64,000 bases of DNA. It comes from Paenibacillus solanacearum (GTDB lineage: Bacteria > Bacillota > Bacilli > Paenibacillales > NBRC-103111). The translations under genes and the position numbers were made by a program. This document shows, piece by piece, positions 52,928-62,144 of this stretch. Location: the NCBI RefSeq assembly GCF_910593845.1, contig NZ_CAJVAS010000007.1, positions 167,304 through 231,303 on the forward strand, given 5' to 3'. How positions within the stretch are numbered: the first letter of the stretch is position 1; each line of letters opens with the position of its first letter. The notes beneath the pieces are model-generated. The model saw only the letters and a program-made list of their open reading frames with translations, had not been told where the DNA came from and ran no database searches.

Positions 52928-52956
52928 ATTCTATCCAAACCGCCGTACGGTGTCAA
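52928..52956 (-). promoter_or_regulatory. Promoter of glyQS
   Basis: On the minus strand TTGACA (52956-52951), a 17-base spacer and TAGAAT (52933-52928) give a near-consensus housekeeping promoter seven bases before the T-box leader begins. Confidence 0.85.
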
Positions 52957-53067
52957 ACGGTATTCTCCCCCGGAACGATCGAATCTGATAAAAAAATACA
53001 CCTGCCCGGCCCACACATCTGCTACACTGGAAAAAAATGAAATACCGTGCAGCAAGTGGGGTGTTCC

Positions 53068-54441
53068 ATGAAATATATCCATTCCGTTCAGCAAGCGATC
53101 GATTACATTGAAGCGCATCTGGACGAGCCTTTGGCGCTGCAGCAAATCGCGGGTCGAGCGTACGTGTCGCTCCCGCATTTATACCGGGCCTTCTATTCGC
53201 TTACCGGTCATCCGATTAAAGAATACATCCGCAAACGGCGCATTCATATGGCGGCGATGCATTTGCGGCATTCCGGCAAACCGGTGTGGGATATTGCGCT
53301 GGATTGCGGGTTTGATTCGTACCAAGCGTTTACGAAAATGTTCAAGAAAGTGGTGGGCATGACGCCCGGTGCCTACCGGAATGCCGACCTGTACTACTCC
53401 TTCGAGGCCGTGAATCTGCTGGCGGACGTTACGTACACAGCGGATAATGAGCTCTTCGCGAGGTATCCCGACGTATCGGTCATTCGCTTCCCTCCGCTGC
53501 CAGTGGCCGTATACCGGCGCTGCGCGTCATCATCGCAAGGGATCGAGGAAGACGCTTTCCGTATCGTATTCGCGAAGCTCGAACAAGCCGGATGGCCGAT
53601 GGAGCGAATCCGCTTGTTCGGTACGAACGTCGAGCGGGCGTCCAGGACGCTGCCGCACGGCTACGACGTCATGGTCCCTTTGCCGGCGGACGGAAAGCGG
53701 GCGGCTCCTGACGATTTTCGCATCACAACATTCCCCGGCGGTTTGTATGCGGTCGGCAAATGCGCGGAAACGAGCGAGCCGCTCATCGTGGCCACCTGGG
53801 ACCGGCTGCTGTCCGAATGGCTTCCCCGAAGTACCTTTGAGCTCGGCGATCATGCCTACGTCGAAGAGTTTCTGACGTATCAAGGCAGCATTACACGCCT
53901 GAAGCTATATCTCCCGGTGAAGCGAAAGCAGGAGCCGTCCGCCGCGCTCGAAACGCTCTCGATCGCTCCGTTTGCCGTCGTCGCCTGCAGAGCTTTCGGG
54001 CCGGATGCCCGGGGGCGGGCAGACCATGAGCTAAGCGCCTGGCTGTTACGTGCAGGAATGACGGGAATGCCGCAGATGAGGCTGTACATGTCCTACAGCT
54101 ATGGCGTTGAGCCGGACGAAGGCTATTGGTATGAGCTTGGCGTTGCGATACCGGAAGAAGTCAGCATCCCGGTGCAGGCATCCGCAAGCTGCGCCACGGC
54201 TGCGCCGAACTCCGCTCCTGCTGACTGCTCCCGTCCGGACGGCTTCCCGGCAGGAAGCGACCCTCTCCAGCGCATCCATACGCTAGGCGGCGGAATGTAC
54301 GCCTGCCTCACCTCCGGCGCCTACGGACTCATGAGCGGATTGCTCGAGAAGATGCACCGCTGGCTGTACGCGAACGAAAACTACGCACTCGACGAGAAAC
54401 AGGCAATGGTTCGCCGAATACGTCGCCGGAGACGGGGGTGA
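53068..54441 (+). CDS. AraC-family regulator with large C-terminal effector-binding (GyrI-like) region
   Basis: Here the AraC helix-turn-helix pair is at the N terminus (residues 1-105: IHSVQQAIDYIEAHLDEPLALQQIAGRAYVS, ending MFKKVVGMTPGAYR). About 350 residues follow that look like GyrI-like (bacterial transcription activator effector-binding) units, perhaps two in tandem (VSVIRFPPLPVAVYRR and IAPFAVVACRAFGPDARG). This layout occurs in regulators such as Rob or SoxS-type relatives that bind hydrophobic or drug-like ligands. The ATG at 53068 has GTGGGGTG upstream. Length is 457. The VOC gene 67 bases downstream may be regulated by it. Confidence 0.86.
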   Translation: MKYIHSVQQAIDYIEAHLDEPLALQQIAGRAYVSLPHLYRAFYSLTGHPIKEYIRKRRIHMAAMHLRHSGKPVWDIALDCGFDSYQAFTKMFKKVVGMTPGAYRNADLYYSFEAVNLLADVTYTADNELFARYPDVSVIRFPPLPVAVYRRCASSSQGIEEDAFRIVFAKLEQAGWPMERIRLFGTNVERASRTLPHGYDVMVPLPADGKRAAPDDFRITTFPGGLYAVGKCAETSEPLIVATWDRLLSEWLPRSTFELGDHAYVEEFLTYQGSITRLKLYLPVKRKQEPSAALETLSIAPFAVVACRAFGPDARGRADHELSAWLLRAGMTGMPQMRLYMSYSYGVEPDEGYWYELGVAIPEEVSIPVQASASCATAAPNSAPADCSRPDGFPAGSDPLQRIHTLGGGMYACLTSGAYGLMSGLLEKMHRWLYANENYALDEKQAMVRRIRRRRRG

Positions 54442-54508
54442 TCTGGAACGATCGACTTCTGTAAAATGTTATGTTCCGATCATAGAACAATAAGGAGGAC
54501 ATGCACAC

Positions 54509-55465
54509 ATGGGCAAAAATGCGATGAATCCGAAGGATTGGAAAGGTCAAAAAAATGCCGACGGCTATAAGCCGACAGCCGTTCCGAACGCTTTCAAAGT
54601 GATCCAGGGACAAGCGGACAACGACAGCAATAAGGAGAATGCCGAAGCAGACGGGAAGCAAACCAATGCTTACCGCATACCGCGGGTCGTCTATGACGGA
54701 GGCTCGGTTCACGTTTCGAGGGAACGGCATGCAGCGACGGTCGCATGGTTTGAGAAATATGCCGACTGGAAACGCTCGGGCAAAGAGTTCAAAAGCGACG
54801 CGTACATCAATACCGAACTGCAATGGGGCGTATGGATCTACTGCGACGACCGGGTGACGCTGCCCGAGGCTGCACATTCGAATATCCGGTGGTGCTTTAA
54901 AGTACGCGACCTGAAAAAGCTGCATGGCGAAATGTCGGCGAACGGCGAGAATATGACGGGTCTGTACCGCGGCCCCATGGGATATGACTATATTGACGTA
55001 TGGGTATCGGAAGGCGTTCGACTGACCCTCCAAGGAGCTCCGGACATTCCTAATGAAGAATGGTCGCATGACTGGGTTCGAATCGGCGTAACCGATATTC
55101 ACCAAGCCAAGGCGTGGTACAGCCGTTATATCGGCATGTCCGTTCTTTCCGAACACCCCGAGGAAGGGTATGTCGTGATGGGGATGCGGGCGAATTTCCA
55201 GACCGGCGATCAGGAGCACCCTTTTTGGGTATTGGAGCAGCTGCCGGAAGGCGCGGCCGCTTCGTCCGGCAACGACGCGGGTGTTCATAAGGATGAACGA
55301 GCAAGACCGTGTACCTTCGTCGACAAATCGGCGTTTGTGGAATACCGCCGGTTTCTTTCCGAGCAGAACCTCGCCGTCAGCGAAATCGAAGGCAGCTTGA
55401 AGGGCCTCGCCAAATTTCATCTATTCGATCCGGACGGCAACCGATTTAATATCCAAACCTTTTGA
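54509..55465 (+). CDS. VOC-superfamily (glyoxalase/bleomycin resistance-like) protein
   Basis: A 318-residue protein. The C-terminal 150 residues have VOC strand-turn patterns (WVRIGVTDIHQAKAWYSRYIGMSVL and, at the end, KFHLFDPDGNRFNIQTF). The N-terminal half (RIPRVVYDGGSVHVSRERHAATVAWFEKYADWK) may be a second VOC module, so it could be a fused pair. Such proteins bind a metal and act on glyoxal adducts, aromatic rings or bind antibiotics. Metal ligands are not certain. AAGGAGGACATGCACAC precedes the ATG. The preceding AraC/GyrI-like regulator may control it, which would fit a drug or toxin response. Confidence 0.8.
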   Translation: MGKNAMNPKDWKGQKNADGYKPTAVPNAFKVIQGQADNDSNKENAEADGKQTNAYRIPRVVYDGGSVHVSRERHAATVAWFEKYADWKRSGKEFKSDAYINTELQWGVWIYCDDRVTLPEAAHSNIRWCFKVRDLKKLHGEMSANGENMTGLYRGPMGYDYIDVWVSEGVRLTLQGAPDIPNEEWSHDWVRIGVTDIHQAKAWYSRYIGMSVLSEHPEEGYVVMGMRANFQTGDQEHPFWVLEQLPEGAAASSGNDAGVHKDERARPCTFVDKSAFVEYRRFLSEQNLAVSEIEGSLKGLAKFHLFDPDGNRFNIQTF

Positions 55466-55517
55466 CCGTAGGCGGTACGAACCGCAATACGCCCGATGGA
55501 CACTATGTAGAAAGGGG

Positions 55518-55561
55518 AAAGGGGACCAGGACCGCAAACAAGCGGCCTTGATCCCCTTTCG
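55518..55561. terminator. Terminator after the VOC gene
   Basis: aaaggggaccaggaccgc and gcggccttgatccccttt form a nearly perfect hairpin. It is followed by tcgtc on the plus strand. Confidence 0.83.
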
Positions 55562-55667
55562 TCTTGAACACCTGTCTATCGCAAGCTTATGGATGCTGCG
55601 CCACTCACTCCCAGGCGCTAATGCAACTGTACCCTTCCTTACGGTTCAACTGGGGTTTACGTAAACT

Positions 55668-56297
55668 TCAAGTGAACACGCTGTTGATTCTCGCGTGTCT
55701 GGCAGAACGGTGCGCGATATTCGCCATGGACGCCGGAATATCTTCAACAAGCCATAGGTACACATTCCCGGCATCAATCATACGTTCGGCCGTCTGCCGT
55801 TGAGCGGGGGACTCGGAGCGGATCCCATACGCATCGGTAGAGAAATCCGCTAGAAATCCGGCGACCGTATCCGCATCCTGCGGCGACGCCTCGCGCATCG
55901 TTCCTTTTACGCAGGCTGGGTGTACAACCTCGGGGCACTCATAAGCTTCCATCGCCATATGCGTCCGAAAGGCGCACTGCCGCTCTTCGGCGTATGCCCT
56001 CGCAAACCGTTCAGCCGTTTCCGGCTCGCTGCATATGCCGGGCAGCGTCTTGCTGCCCAGCGCTTCAACCAATTCGCGAATCCGCCGGTCTCGCTCCGCC
56101 CTGCGCACGCTGCCGCAAATCCATAACCATGCGCGATGCCCCGGCGTCTGCGCGAAGATCATCCGACCGTCCGCCGACTTCAAGCCGAACATGTCGGAGT
56201 CATCGCTGATCCGGTGCAGTAAATTGTACGGAACTTCCGCGTCGATAAACGGCGGTGTATTCAAAATACGGTCATCGCGTTCAAGCTTGCGCAGCAT
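55668..56297 (-). pseudogene. C-terminally truncated GNAT-type acetyltransferase
   Basis: The 209 codons read as the first two thirds of a two-part GNAT protein (MLRKLERDDRILNTPP; REASPQDADTVAGFLADF; GNVYLWLVED). They stop right after RINSVFT, where relatives continue with PPxYRGKGYA, the acetyl-CoA site. The TGA is next to a 12-bp palindrome (GTTTACGTAAAC, 55655-55666). About 70 bases on, a stretch (cataagctt..gatagacaggtgttc) could be the ruined end of the same gene, but that is uncertain. Without the CoA motif no activity is expected. Confidence 0.75.
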
Positions 56298-56431
56298 CGG
56301 CTTCTCTCCTTCGCTTGTTTGTCCTGTGGTACCGGCAGCCGCTGGCCGCCTGAGCTTGTTGCGAAAGCAAGGCGCCCCGCCCGCTTCCGGCCTTCATGTC
56401 GGCCTCCCCGCTTCCTCTCCTCGGCCAAAAC

Positions 56432-59400
56432 TCAGAGCTCGATCCGCAGGCGCAAGCTCCGGTCTCCCATCGGCACGGATACCATCTCCGGCTCGCTCGC
56501 GAAGGAAACGCCCGACAGCAGCACATGCTCCTGCAGCACTTGCCCGAAACGTTCCAGCGCAAGCTTCAATGACGGGTCGGCATCGAGCACCAGCTTCACC
56601 CGCTTCTCGATCGGCAGCTCCAGCTTCTTGCGGTAATCCTGCACGGCGCGTACCACTTCGCGCACCATCCCTTCCTGCTCCAATGCCTCGGTAACCGCCG
56701 TGTTCAAGGCGACCGTCATCCGGTAGCCGGATGCGGCGGCAAAGCCTTCCTTCGCCTGCTTCTCCACAAGCAGCTCATCCAGCGTCACGCGGTGCGTTGC
56801 GCCGTCATCGGTTGTAAGCTCGACGAAGCCTTGGTCCGCCGCCCGCTTCGTTTCCGCCGCGGTCAGCTGCTTCAGACGGCTTTGCAGCGGCCCGACGAAT
56901 TTGCCGTACTTTTTACCCGCTTCTTTCAAGTTCAGCTTCAAGTTCAACCGCACGAAGCCGCTGTCGCTGCGTTCCACGCGGATATGCTTCACGTTGATTT
57001 CCTCTTTGATAATGTCCTCGAAGCGGGACAAATCCAGCTCGGTGTCAAGCGAAACGATCAGCTCGGACAACGGCTGACGCGTTTTGATGCCGGTCTCGCT
57101 GCGGACGCTGCGTGCCAGCTCGACGATCCGCATCACTGCCTCCATATCGCGCTCCAGTCCGGCGTCGATCAGCGATGCGTCCGCCTGCGGGTAATCCGCC
57201 AAGTGCACGCTGTCCTCGCAGCCGAGATTCGTATGGATGTCATCAGCAAGAAACGGCGCATACGGCGCGATCATGCGCGCGAGCGTGAGCAGCACCTCGT
57301 GCAGCGTGCGGAACGCCGACACCTTATCCTCCGTCCAGCCGCTGCCCCAGAAACGGTCGCGCGAGCGCCGGACATACCAGTTGCTCAGCTCGTCGACGAG
57401 CGCTTCAATCTGCTTCGCCGGGTTCAGGAAATCATAAGCCGCGAGCCCTTTACCGACCTGCAGCAGCGTGCTGTGCACCCGCGACAAGATCCAGCGGTCC
57501 AGCAAATTCGCAGAGGTTTGAGACGGATGCTGCTCCGGAGCAAATTCATCGAGGGCCGCATACAGCGCATAGAAAGCATGCACGTTATGGATCGTGTCGA
57601 CGACCTTCGATTTGGCTTCAGCCACAATCGACTTGGAGAACCGTTTGTTGTTCCAAGGCGCGCTGTCGGACAATAACGCCCAGCGGAAAGCATCCGTTCC
57701 GAATTCGCCGATGATCTCCCAAGGATCGACGACGTTGCCTTTGCTCTTGGACATTTTTTGCCCGTTCTCGTCCAGCACGTGCCCGGTCGAAAGGACCGCT
57801 CGAAAAGGAGAGGCGCCACGGTACAAGGTCGATACCGCCAGCAGCGCATAAAACCAGCCGCGCGTCTGGTCGATCCCTTCGCAGATCATGTCTGCGGGGA
57901 ACTGCTCCTGGAACCGCTCGTTGTCTCCGAACGGATGATGATACTGCGCGAACGGCATCGAGCCGCTGTCGAACCAGACGTCGATCACTTCCGGCGTTCG
58001 TTCCATCCGGCCGCCGCAGGCGCACCGCAGCTTCACGCGATCGACGAACGGCTTGTGAAGCTCGAGCTCCGCATCGATCGGCTCCGCCGCCCTGTCTTGC
58101 AAATCTTGCCGGCTGCCCGGCGCATATTCCGACCCGCAGTCCGGACAGGACCACACATTCAGCGGCGTCCCCCAATAGCGATTGCGGCTGATGTTCCAAT
58201 CGACCAGCTCTTCGAGAAACTTGCCGAAGCGCCCTTCGCGCAGATGCGCAGGATGCCAGTCGATGCGGCTGTTGTTCTCGATCAGTTGCTCCTTTACCGC
58301 AGTGGTGCGGATAAACCAGCTTTCCATCGCATAGTACAGCAGCGGCGATTTGCACCGCCAGCAGAACGGGTAGCTATGCTCGTAACGTTCTTTGGCGAAC
58401 AGCAGGCTGCGTTCGGCCAAGCTCCTCACGATGTCCACATCGCATTCCTTGACGAAGCGTCCGGCGAAATCGGCAATCCTGCCGGTATACCGCCCGGCGG
58501 CATCGACCACGTTCACGAAATCGAGTCCATGCTCGCGCGCCGTGCGATAGTCGTCTTCTCCGTGGGCGGGCGCGATATGAACGATCCCGGTCCCGCTTGC
58601 GTCGCTTACATAGTCGGCATCGACGACGATATGCCCTTTGTCCGCGCGGATGTAACCGAATGGAGGCTCATAAGGAAGCCCGACAAACTCCGAGCCCTTA
58701 TGCGTCGATAAGACGACGTATCCGTCCTTCAACACCTTGGCCGCCAAAGCTTGGGCGACGACGAATACTTCGCCATGCTGTTCCGCTTTGACATAGTCGA
58801 TGTGGCGGTTGACCGCCAGCGCTACGTTGGCCGGCAGCGTCCAAGGCGTCGTCGTCCAGGCCAGGAACGTCACGCCCCCGGCTGCGCTCCTGAATTTGAC
58901 GGTGGCGCTCAAATCTTTGACATCCTCATACCCTTGCGCCACTTCGTGGGAGCTGAGCGTCGTCTGGCAGTCCGGACAGTACGGGCTGACCCGGTGGCCT
59001 TTGTACAGCAGCCCTGTGCGGTGAATATCGGCCAATATATGCCAGACGCTCTCGATATAATCATTTGTCAGCGTCACGTATGGATCGTCCATATCCGTCC
59101 AGTAACCGATCGCCTCCGTCAATTCGCGCCACTGCTTCTCGTATTCGAACACGCTGCTCTTGCACTGCTTCACGAACGCTTCAACGCCGTAATTCTCGAT
59201 CTCCTGCTTGCCGGAGATGCCCAGCTGCTTCTCGACGCCCAGCTCAACCGGAAGTCCATGCGTATCCCAACCGGCTTTGCGGACGACGCGGTATCCGGAC
59301 ATCGTCTTGTAACGGCAGACGAAATCTTTGATAACGCGGCCCAGCACATGCCCGATATGCGGTTTGCCGTTGGCGGTCGGCGGCCCCTCGTAAAAAACGA

Positions 59401-59518
59401 AATTCGGTTTTCCCCGGCGATGCTCGATCGACCTGCGGAACGTCCCCTCCTGCTTCCATCGCTCAAGCACGCGCAGCTCGCGCGATCTCGCCGGCTCCTT
59501 CACATCCACTTTGTTCAT
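56432..59518 (-). CDS. ileS: Isoleucyl-tRNA synthetase, type 2 (eukaryote/archaea-like)
   Basis: A 1028-residue class I synthetase with the HIGH motif at residues 54-57 (PHIGH) and KMSKSKGNVVDP at about 587. The sequence GWDTHGLPVELGVEKQLGISGKQEIENYG is typical of type 2 IleRS; type 1 enzymes read GWDTHGLPIE followed by other residues and carry a C-terminal zinc finger, which is absent here. Type 2 enzymes are usually less sensitive to mupirocin. The editing domain (CP1) lies at about residues 190-390. The ATG at 59518 follows AGAGAGG. The T-box in front shows response to uncharged tRNA-Ile. Confidence 0.97.
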   Translation of the reverse strand: MNKVDVKEPARSRELRVLERWKQEGTFRRSIEHRRGKPNFVFYEGPPTANGKPHIGHVLGRVIKDFVCRYKTMSGYRVVRKAGWDTHGLPVELGVEKQLGISGKQEIENYGVEAFVKQCKSSVFEYEKQWRELTEAIGYWTDMDDPYVTLTNDYIESVWHILADIHRTGLLYKGHRVSPYCPDCQTTLSSHEVAQGYEDVKDLSATVKFRSAAGGVTFLAWTTTPWTLPANVALAVNRHIDYVKAEQHGEVFVVAQALAAKVLKDGYVVLSTHKGSEFVGLPYEPPFGYIRADKGHIVVDADYVSDASGTGIVHIAPAHGEDDYRTAREHGLDFVNVVDAAGRYTGRIADFAGRFVKECDVDIVRSLAERSLLFAKERYEHSYPFCWRCKSPLLYYAMESWFIRTTAVKEQLIENNSRIDWHPAHLREGRFGKFLEELVDWNISRNRYWGTPLNVWSCPDCGSEYAPGSRQDLQDRAAEPIDAELELHKPFVDRVKLRCACGGRMERTPEVIDVWFDSGSMPFAQYHHPFGDNERFQEQFPADMICEGIDQTRGWFYALLAVSTLYRGASPFRAVLSTGHVLDENGQKMSKSKGNVVDPWEIIGEFGTDAFRWALLSDSAPWNNKRFSKSIVAEAKSKVVDTIHNVHAFYALYAALDEFAPEQHPSQTSANLLDRWILSRVHSTLLQVGKGLAAYDFLNPAKQIEALVDELSNWYVRRSRDRFWGSGWTEDKVSAFRTLHEVLLTLARMIAPYAPFLADDIHTNLGCEDSVHLADYPQADASLIDAGLERDMEAVMRIVELARSVRSETGIKTRQPLSELIVSLDTELDLSRFEDIIKEEINVKHIRVERSDSGFVRLNLKLNLKEAGKKYGKFVGPLQSRLKQLTAAETKRAADQGFVELTTDDGATHRVTLDELLVEKQAKEGFAAASGYRMTVALNTAVTEALEQEGMVREVVRAVQDYRKKLELPIEKRVKLVLDADPSLKLALERFGQVLQEHVLLSGVSFASEPEMVSVPMGDRSLRLRIEL

Positions 59519-59621
59519 CGTACCCATCCTCTCTCGGATCAAATGGCGATGGTAATCGGGTAGAATCGCTCAAGCCCGCGTCCGGGCAGCCCTTTCGGCA
59601 CCTGCATCCGAAAACGCAAAA

Positions 59622-59905
59622 AAATCCCGCCCCGTAAGGGACGAGATTCCATCTCGCGATACCACCCTTGTTCCGCAAGCGACGAGAAACATCGCTTCGC
59701 AGCACCTCATACTACGTACCATCATACGCGTCCCTTGTAACGGCGGGATCCCGGGTCAGCTTACTTCTTGCTTCGGCTTTCCTTCTTGGAGAGGATGTTC
59801 GGCTAAGTCTTGAACGTTGGCTTTCAGCGCAAGGCCAACTCTCTGGGGAACAAGGGGTTTAGCGTACTCGTTCTCGTCAACGAATTTAACGACTGTTTTC
59901 AATTA
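59622..59905 (-). promoter_or_regulatory. T-box riboswitch of ileS (tRNA-Ile responsive)
   Basis: On the minus strand the T-box core agggtggtatcgcg (59668-59655) is followed by a terminator with arms aatctcgtccc and ggggcgggatt (59648-59627, with G-U pairs) and ttttttt. The Stem I region with gacgagaacgagtac and a long helix lies upstream. The tRNA identity is inferred from the downstream gene. Confidence 0.9.
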
Positions 59906-59911
59906 CGTTTA

Positions 59912-59940
59912 GTTCTACACGATTTTCTGCAAAATGTCAA
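59912..59940 (-). promoter_or_regulatory. Promoter of ileS
   Basis: TTGACA (59940-59935), a 17-base spacer and TAGAAC (59917-59912) on the minus strand lie seven bases before the leader and match the arrangement found before glyQS. Confidence 0.83.
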
Positions 59941-59973
59941 GCGGTCCTTTCTCCCAAAAATGACCGACCGCAT

Positions 59974-60018
59974 AAAAACGCAGCCGGCGGTTGGAGCTTT
60001 TTTGTGCACGGCTGCGTT
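59974..60018 (-). terminator. Terminator of the small beta-rich protein gene
   Basis: On the minus strand cgcagccg and cggctgcg arms are followed by ttttta. It lies 22 bases after the stop at 60041, between it and the ileS promoter. Confidence 0.8.
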
Positions 60019-60040
60019 GTCTTATCTCATTTGAACCAAA

Positions 60041-60379
60041 TCACATTCTGACGACGATCGCTTCGATATCTGCAGGAACAAACTTCTGAGCGACCTGATC
60101 GCCATCCGCATTCCGCACCCGCAGTGTACGAGATACTGTGGTCAACGTAGCCAGCGAATCGAATCGGGCAACCCCCGTATCATCAAAATTCGCAGTGAGC
60201 GTCGGCGAGCCCGTTCTCGTTAATACGGCTGTCCATCCCGGGGTATCTAGAGGAATGCCATTAGCGTTCGTCACAATGACGTGAAAACGGGTCAACGTTT
60301 GCTTCGCTTTTTTTCTTTTCGGCTTGACAGCGGTCATTTTCTTTTTGGGTGAAGCCATCGGTTTTTTAACCATCGGCAT
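60041..60379 (-). CDS. Small basic protein with Ig-like or carboxypeptidase-regulatory-like fold
   Basis: A 112-residue protein. The first 28 residues are rich in Lys and Pro (MPMVKKPMASPKKKM...), and the rest look like a beta-sandwich (FHVIVTNANGIPLDTPGWTAVLTRTGSPTL; TGVARFDSLATLTTVSRTLRVRNADG). No signal peptide is seen. Proteins with a basic tail and such a fold occur in spore coats and exosporium of Bacillales, but I cannot place this one. The AAAGGAG site is 14 bases before the ATG, which is long. It is divergent from the subtilase gene. Confidence 0.68.
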   Translation of the reverse strand: MPMVKKPMASPKKKMTAVKPKRKKAKQTLTRFHVIVTNANGIPLDTPGWTAVLTRTGSPTLTANFDDTGVARFDSLATLTTVSRTLRVRNADGDQVAQKFVPADIEAIVVRM

Positions 60380-60572
60380 CTTAAATCACTACTCCTTTTC
60401 GCAGGGATAGTCATAGTAATGCAAGACGCTTACATTTTGAAACCTCAAGTACCTATCCCTACTAGAAAAGGCGAATTCATTACTAGAACCGGCTACCCGC
60501 CCATATACTCCGCTCCCTCAACATTTCAAGCGCGGCACATATACTGCATGAGAAAGAAGGTGAACCTCCCGC

Positions 60573-61904
60573 ATGAAACGAAAAGCTTGGCCGCACAAGC
60601 ACGCTGCGAAGATGAATTCCCATCTGCGCAAAAAAGTACGGCAATCGCATAAATCCAAGCGCAGACCGGCATCCCTTCCAGTCATCGTTCAATTTCACAT
60701 GAAAATGACCCCGGCCCTCCTCCGCCGCTTGCGATGCCGTCTAGGCTCCGACGCTTTGCCGAAGCATCGCCGGTTGCCGTTGATCAATGCGGTAAGGCTG
60801 AGAGTCACGATGAAAGGCTTGCGCTGTATGTGCAGCTTAAAATCCATCGGTAAAATTTATTTGGACGGCATTAAGAAAGCGTCGCTCGATTTTGCAACGC
60901 CCTCGATCGGCTCTACCGCCCTGCAAAAAAAACGCGGACTGACCGGCAAAGGGATCCGGATCGCAGTCCTCGATACCGGCGTGTATCCGCACCCGGACCT
61001 GACACGTCCCGTCAACCGCATCGTCGCCTTCAAAGATTTCGTCGGCTGCCGGAAATGCCCATATGACGATAACGGACACGGCACCCATGTGGCCGGGGAC
61101 GCGGCGGGAAACGGGTGGATGAGCAAGGGGAAATACCGCGGACCCGCTCCCAAGGCGGGAATCGTCGCAGTCAAAGTGCTGAATCGCTTCGGCAACGGCT
61201 CCGACTCCACGATCATCAAAGGGATCGAGTGGTGCATTGCGAACCGGAAACGGCTGAAATTGCGCATTCTTTCCATGTCGCTGGGCGGGCCGGCTCCCGG
61301 TTCATTGAAAGATGATCCGCTAAGTCAAGCGGTGGAAAAGGCTGTCCGGGCCGGTCTCGTCGCTGTTGTCGCCGCCGGCAACGAAGGACCGCTTCCGCGG
61401 ACGATTGACTCTCCCGGCAACGCTCCGTCGGCGATTACCGTCGGGGCGGTGGACGACCGGCGGACCGTCAGGGAAGCGGACGATACGCCGACATTCTTCT
61501 CCAGCCGCGGCCCAAGCCGCAACGGGAGCAAGAAGCCGGATCTGGTTGCCCCCGGCGAAGCGATCATTTCGCTGCGGTCCCCCGGTTCCTTCCTGGACCG
61601 CAGCTTGCCGTGGCTGCGGGTCGGCAAAGGCTACTTCACCCTGTCGGGAACGAGCATGTCCACGCCGATCGTCTCCGGCGCAGTCGCGCAGCTGCTGCAG
61701 AAGAAACCGTGCCTTACGCCTGCGCAAGTGAAAAAGACATTGAAGAAACACGCCTTCCCGCTCAAATACGGGATGAATACGGTGGGCAGCGGCGTGATCG
61801 ACATGCGGTTTCTGCTCAAGCCTTCCCGCCGGTGCCGCGCCAAAAAGAGAAGGCTGCCCTCCCCTTGCCTGTATCTTCCCGCAGCCGGCTGCTGCGGCGG
61901 TTAA
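60573..61904 (+). CDS. S8-family subtilisin-like serine peptidase without signal peptide
   Basis: A 443-residue protein with the full catalytic set: Asp134 (VLDTGV), His169 (GHGTHVAG), Asn270 (AAGNEGP) and Ser361 (SGTSMSTP). The first 60 residues are highly basic and there is no signal peptide, as in intracellular AprX-type subtilases. The C terminus is Arg/Lys- and Cys-rich (RRCRAKKRR, AAGCCGG). It may work in the mother cell or on the spore surface, or on cytoplasmic proteins. The basic N-terminal part could act as a propeptide. GAAGGTGAACC precedes the ATG. Confidence 0.92.
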   Translation: MKRKAWPHKHAAKMNSHLRKKVRQSHKSKRRPASLPVIVQFHMKMTPALLRRLRCRLGSDALPKHRRLPLINAVRLRVTMKGLRCMCSLKSIGKIYLDGIKKASLDFATPSIGSTALQKKRGLTGKGIRIAVLDTGVYPHPDLTRPVNRIVAFKDFVGCRKCPYDDNGHGTHVAGDAAGNGWMSKGKYRGPAPKAGIVAVKVLNRFGNGSDSTIIKGIEWCIANRKRLKLRILSMSLGGPAPGSLKDDPLSQAVEKAVRAGLVAVVAAGNEGPLPRTIDSPGNAPSAITVGAVDDRRTVREADDTPTFFSSRGPSRNGSKKPDLVAPGEAIISLRSPGSFLDRSLPWLRVGKGYFTLSGTSMSTPIVSGAVAQLLQKKPCLTPAQVKKTLKKHAFPLKYGMNTVGSGVIDMRFLLKPSRRCRAKKRRLPSPCLYLPAAGCCGG

Positions 61905-62144
61905 TCCAGCCGCTCCGGCAGCCGCTCGACGGCAGCATCGAACGCATGGAGCAATTCGGCTTGGTCGATCGTCGTCACCCGCTTGTTCTTCATGCCGATG
62001 CGTCCGTCTGCACATGGGATGGGACGGACGCATCGGCAGCGAACAACGTGCACAACGGGCGACATCATCATTCCCCAGCCATCGGCCACCATTGACCATC
62101 AAGGTGACCGCCGAGTCCCGAGAAGCGAAAGCCATCCCCGCGCT

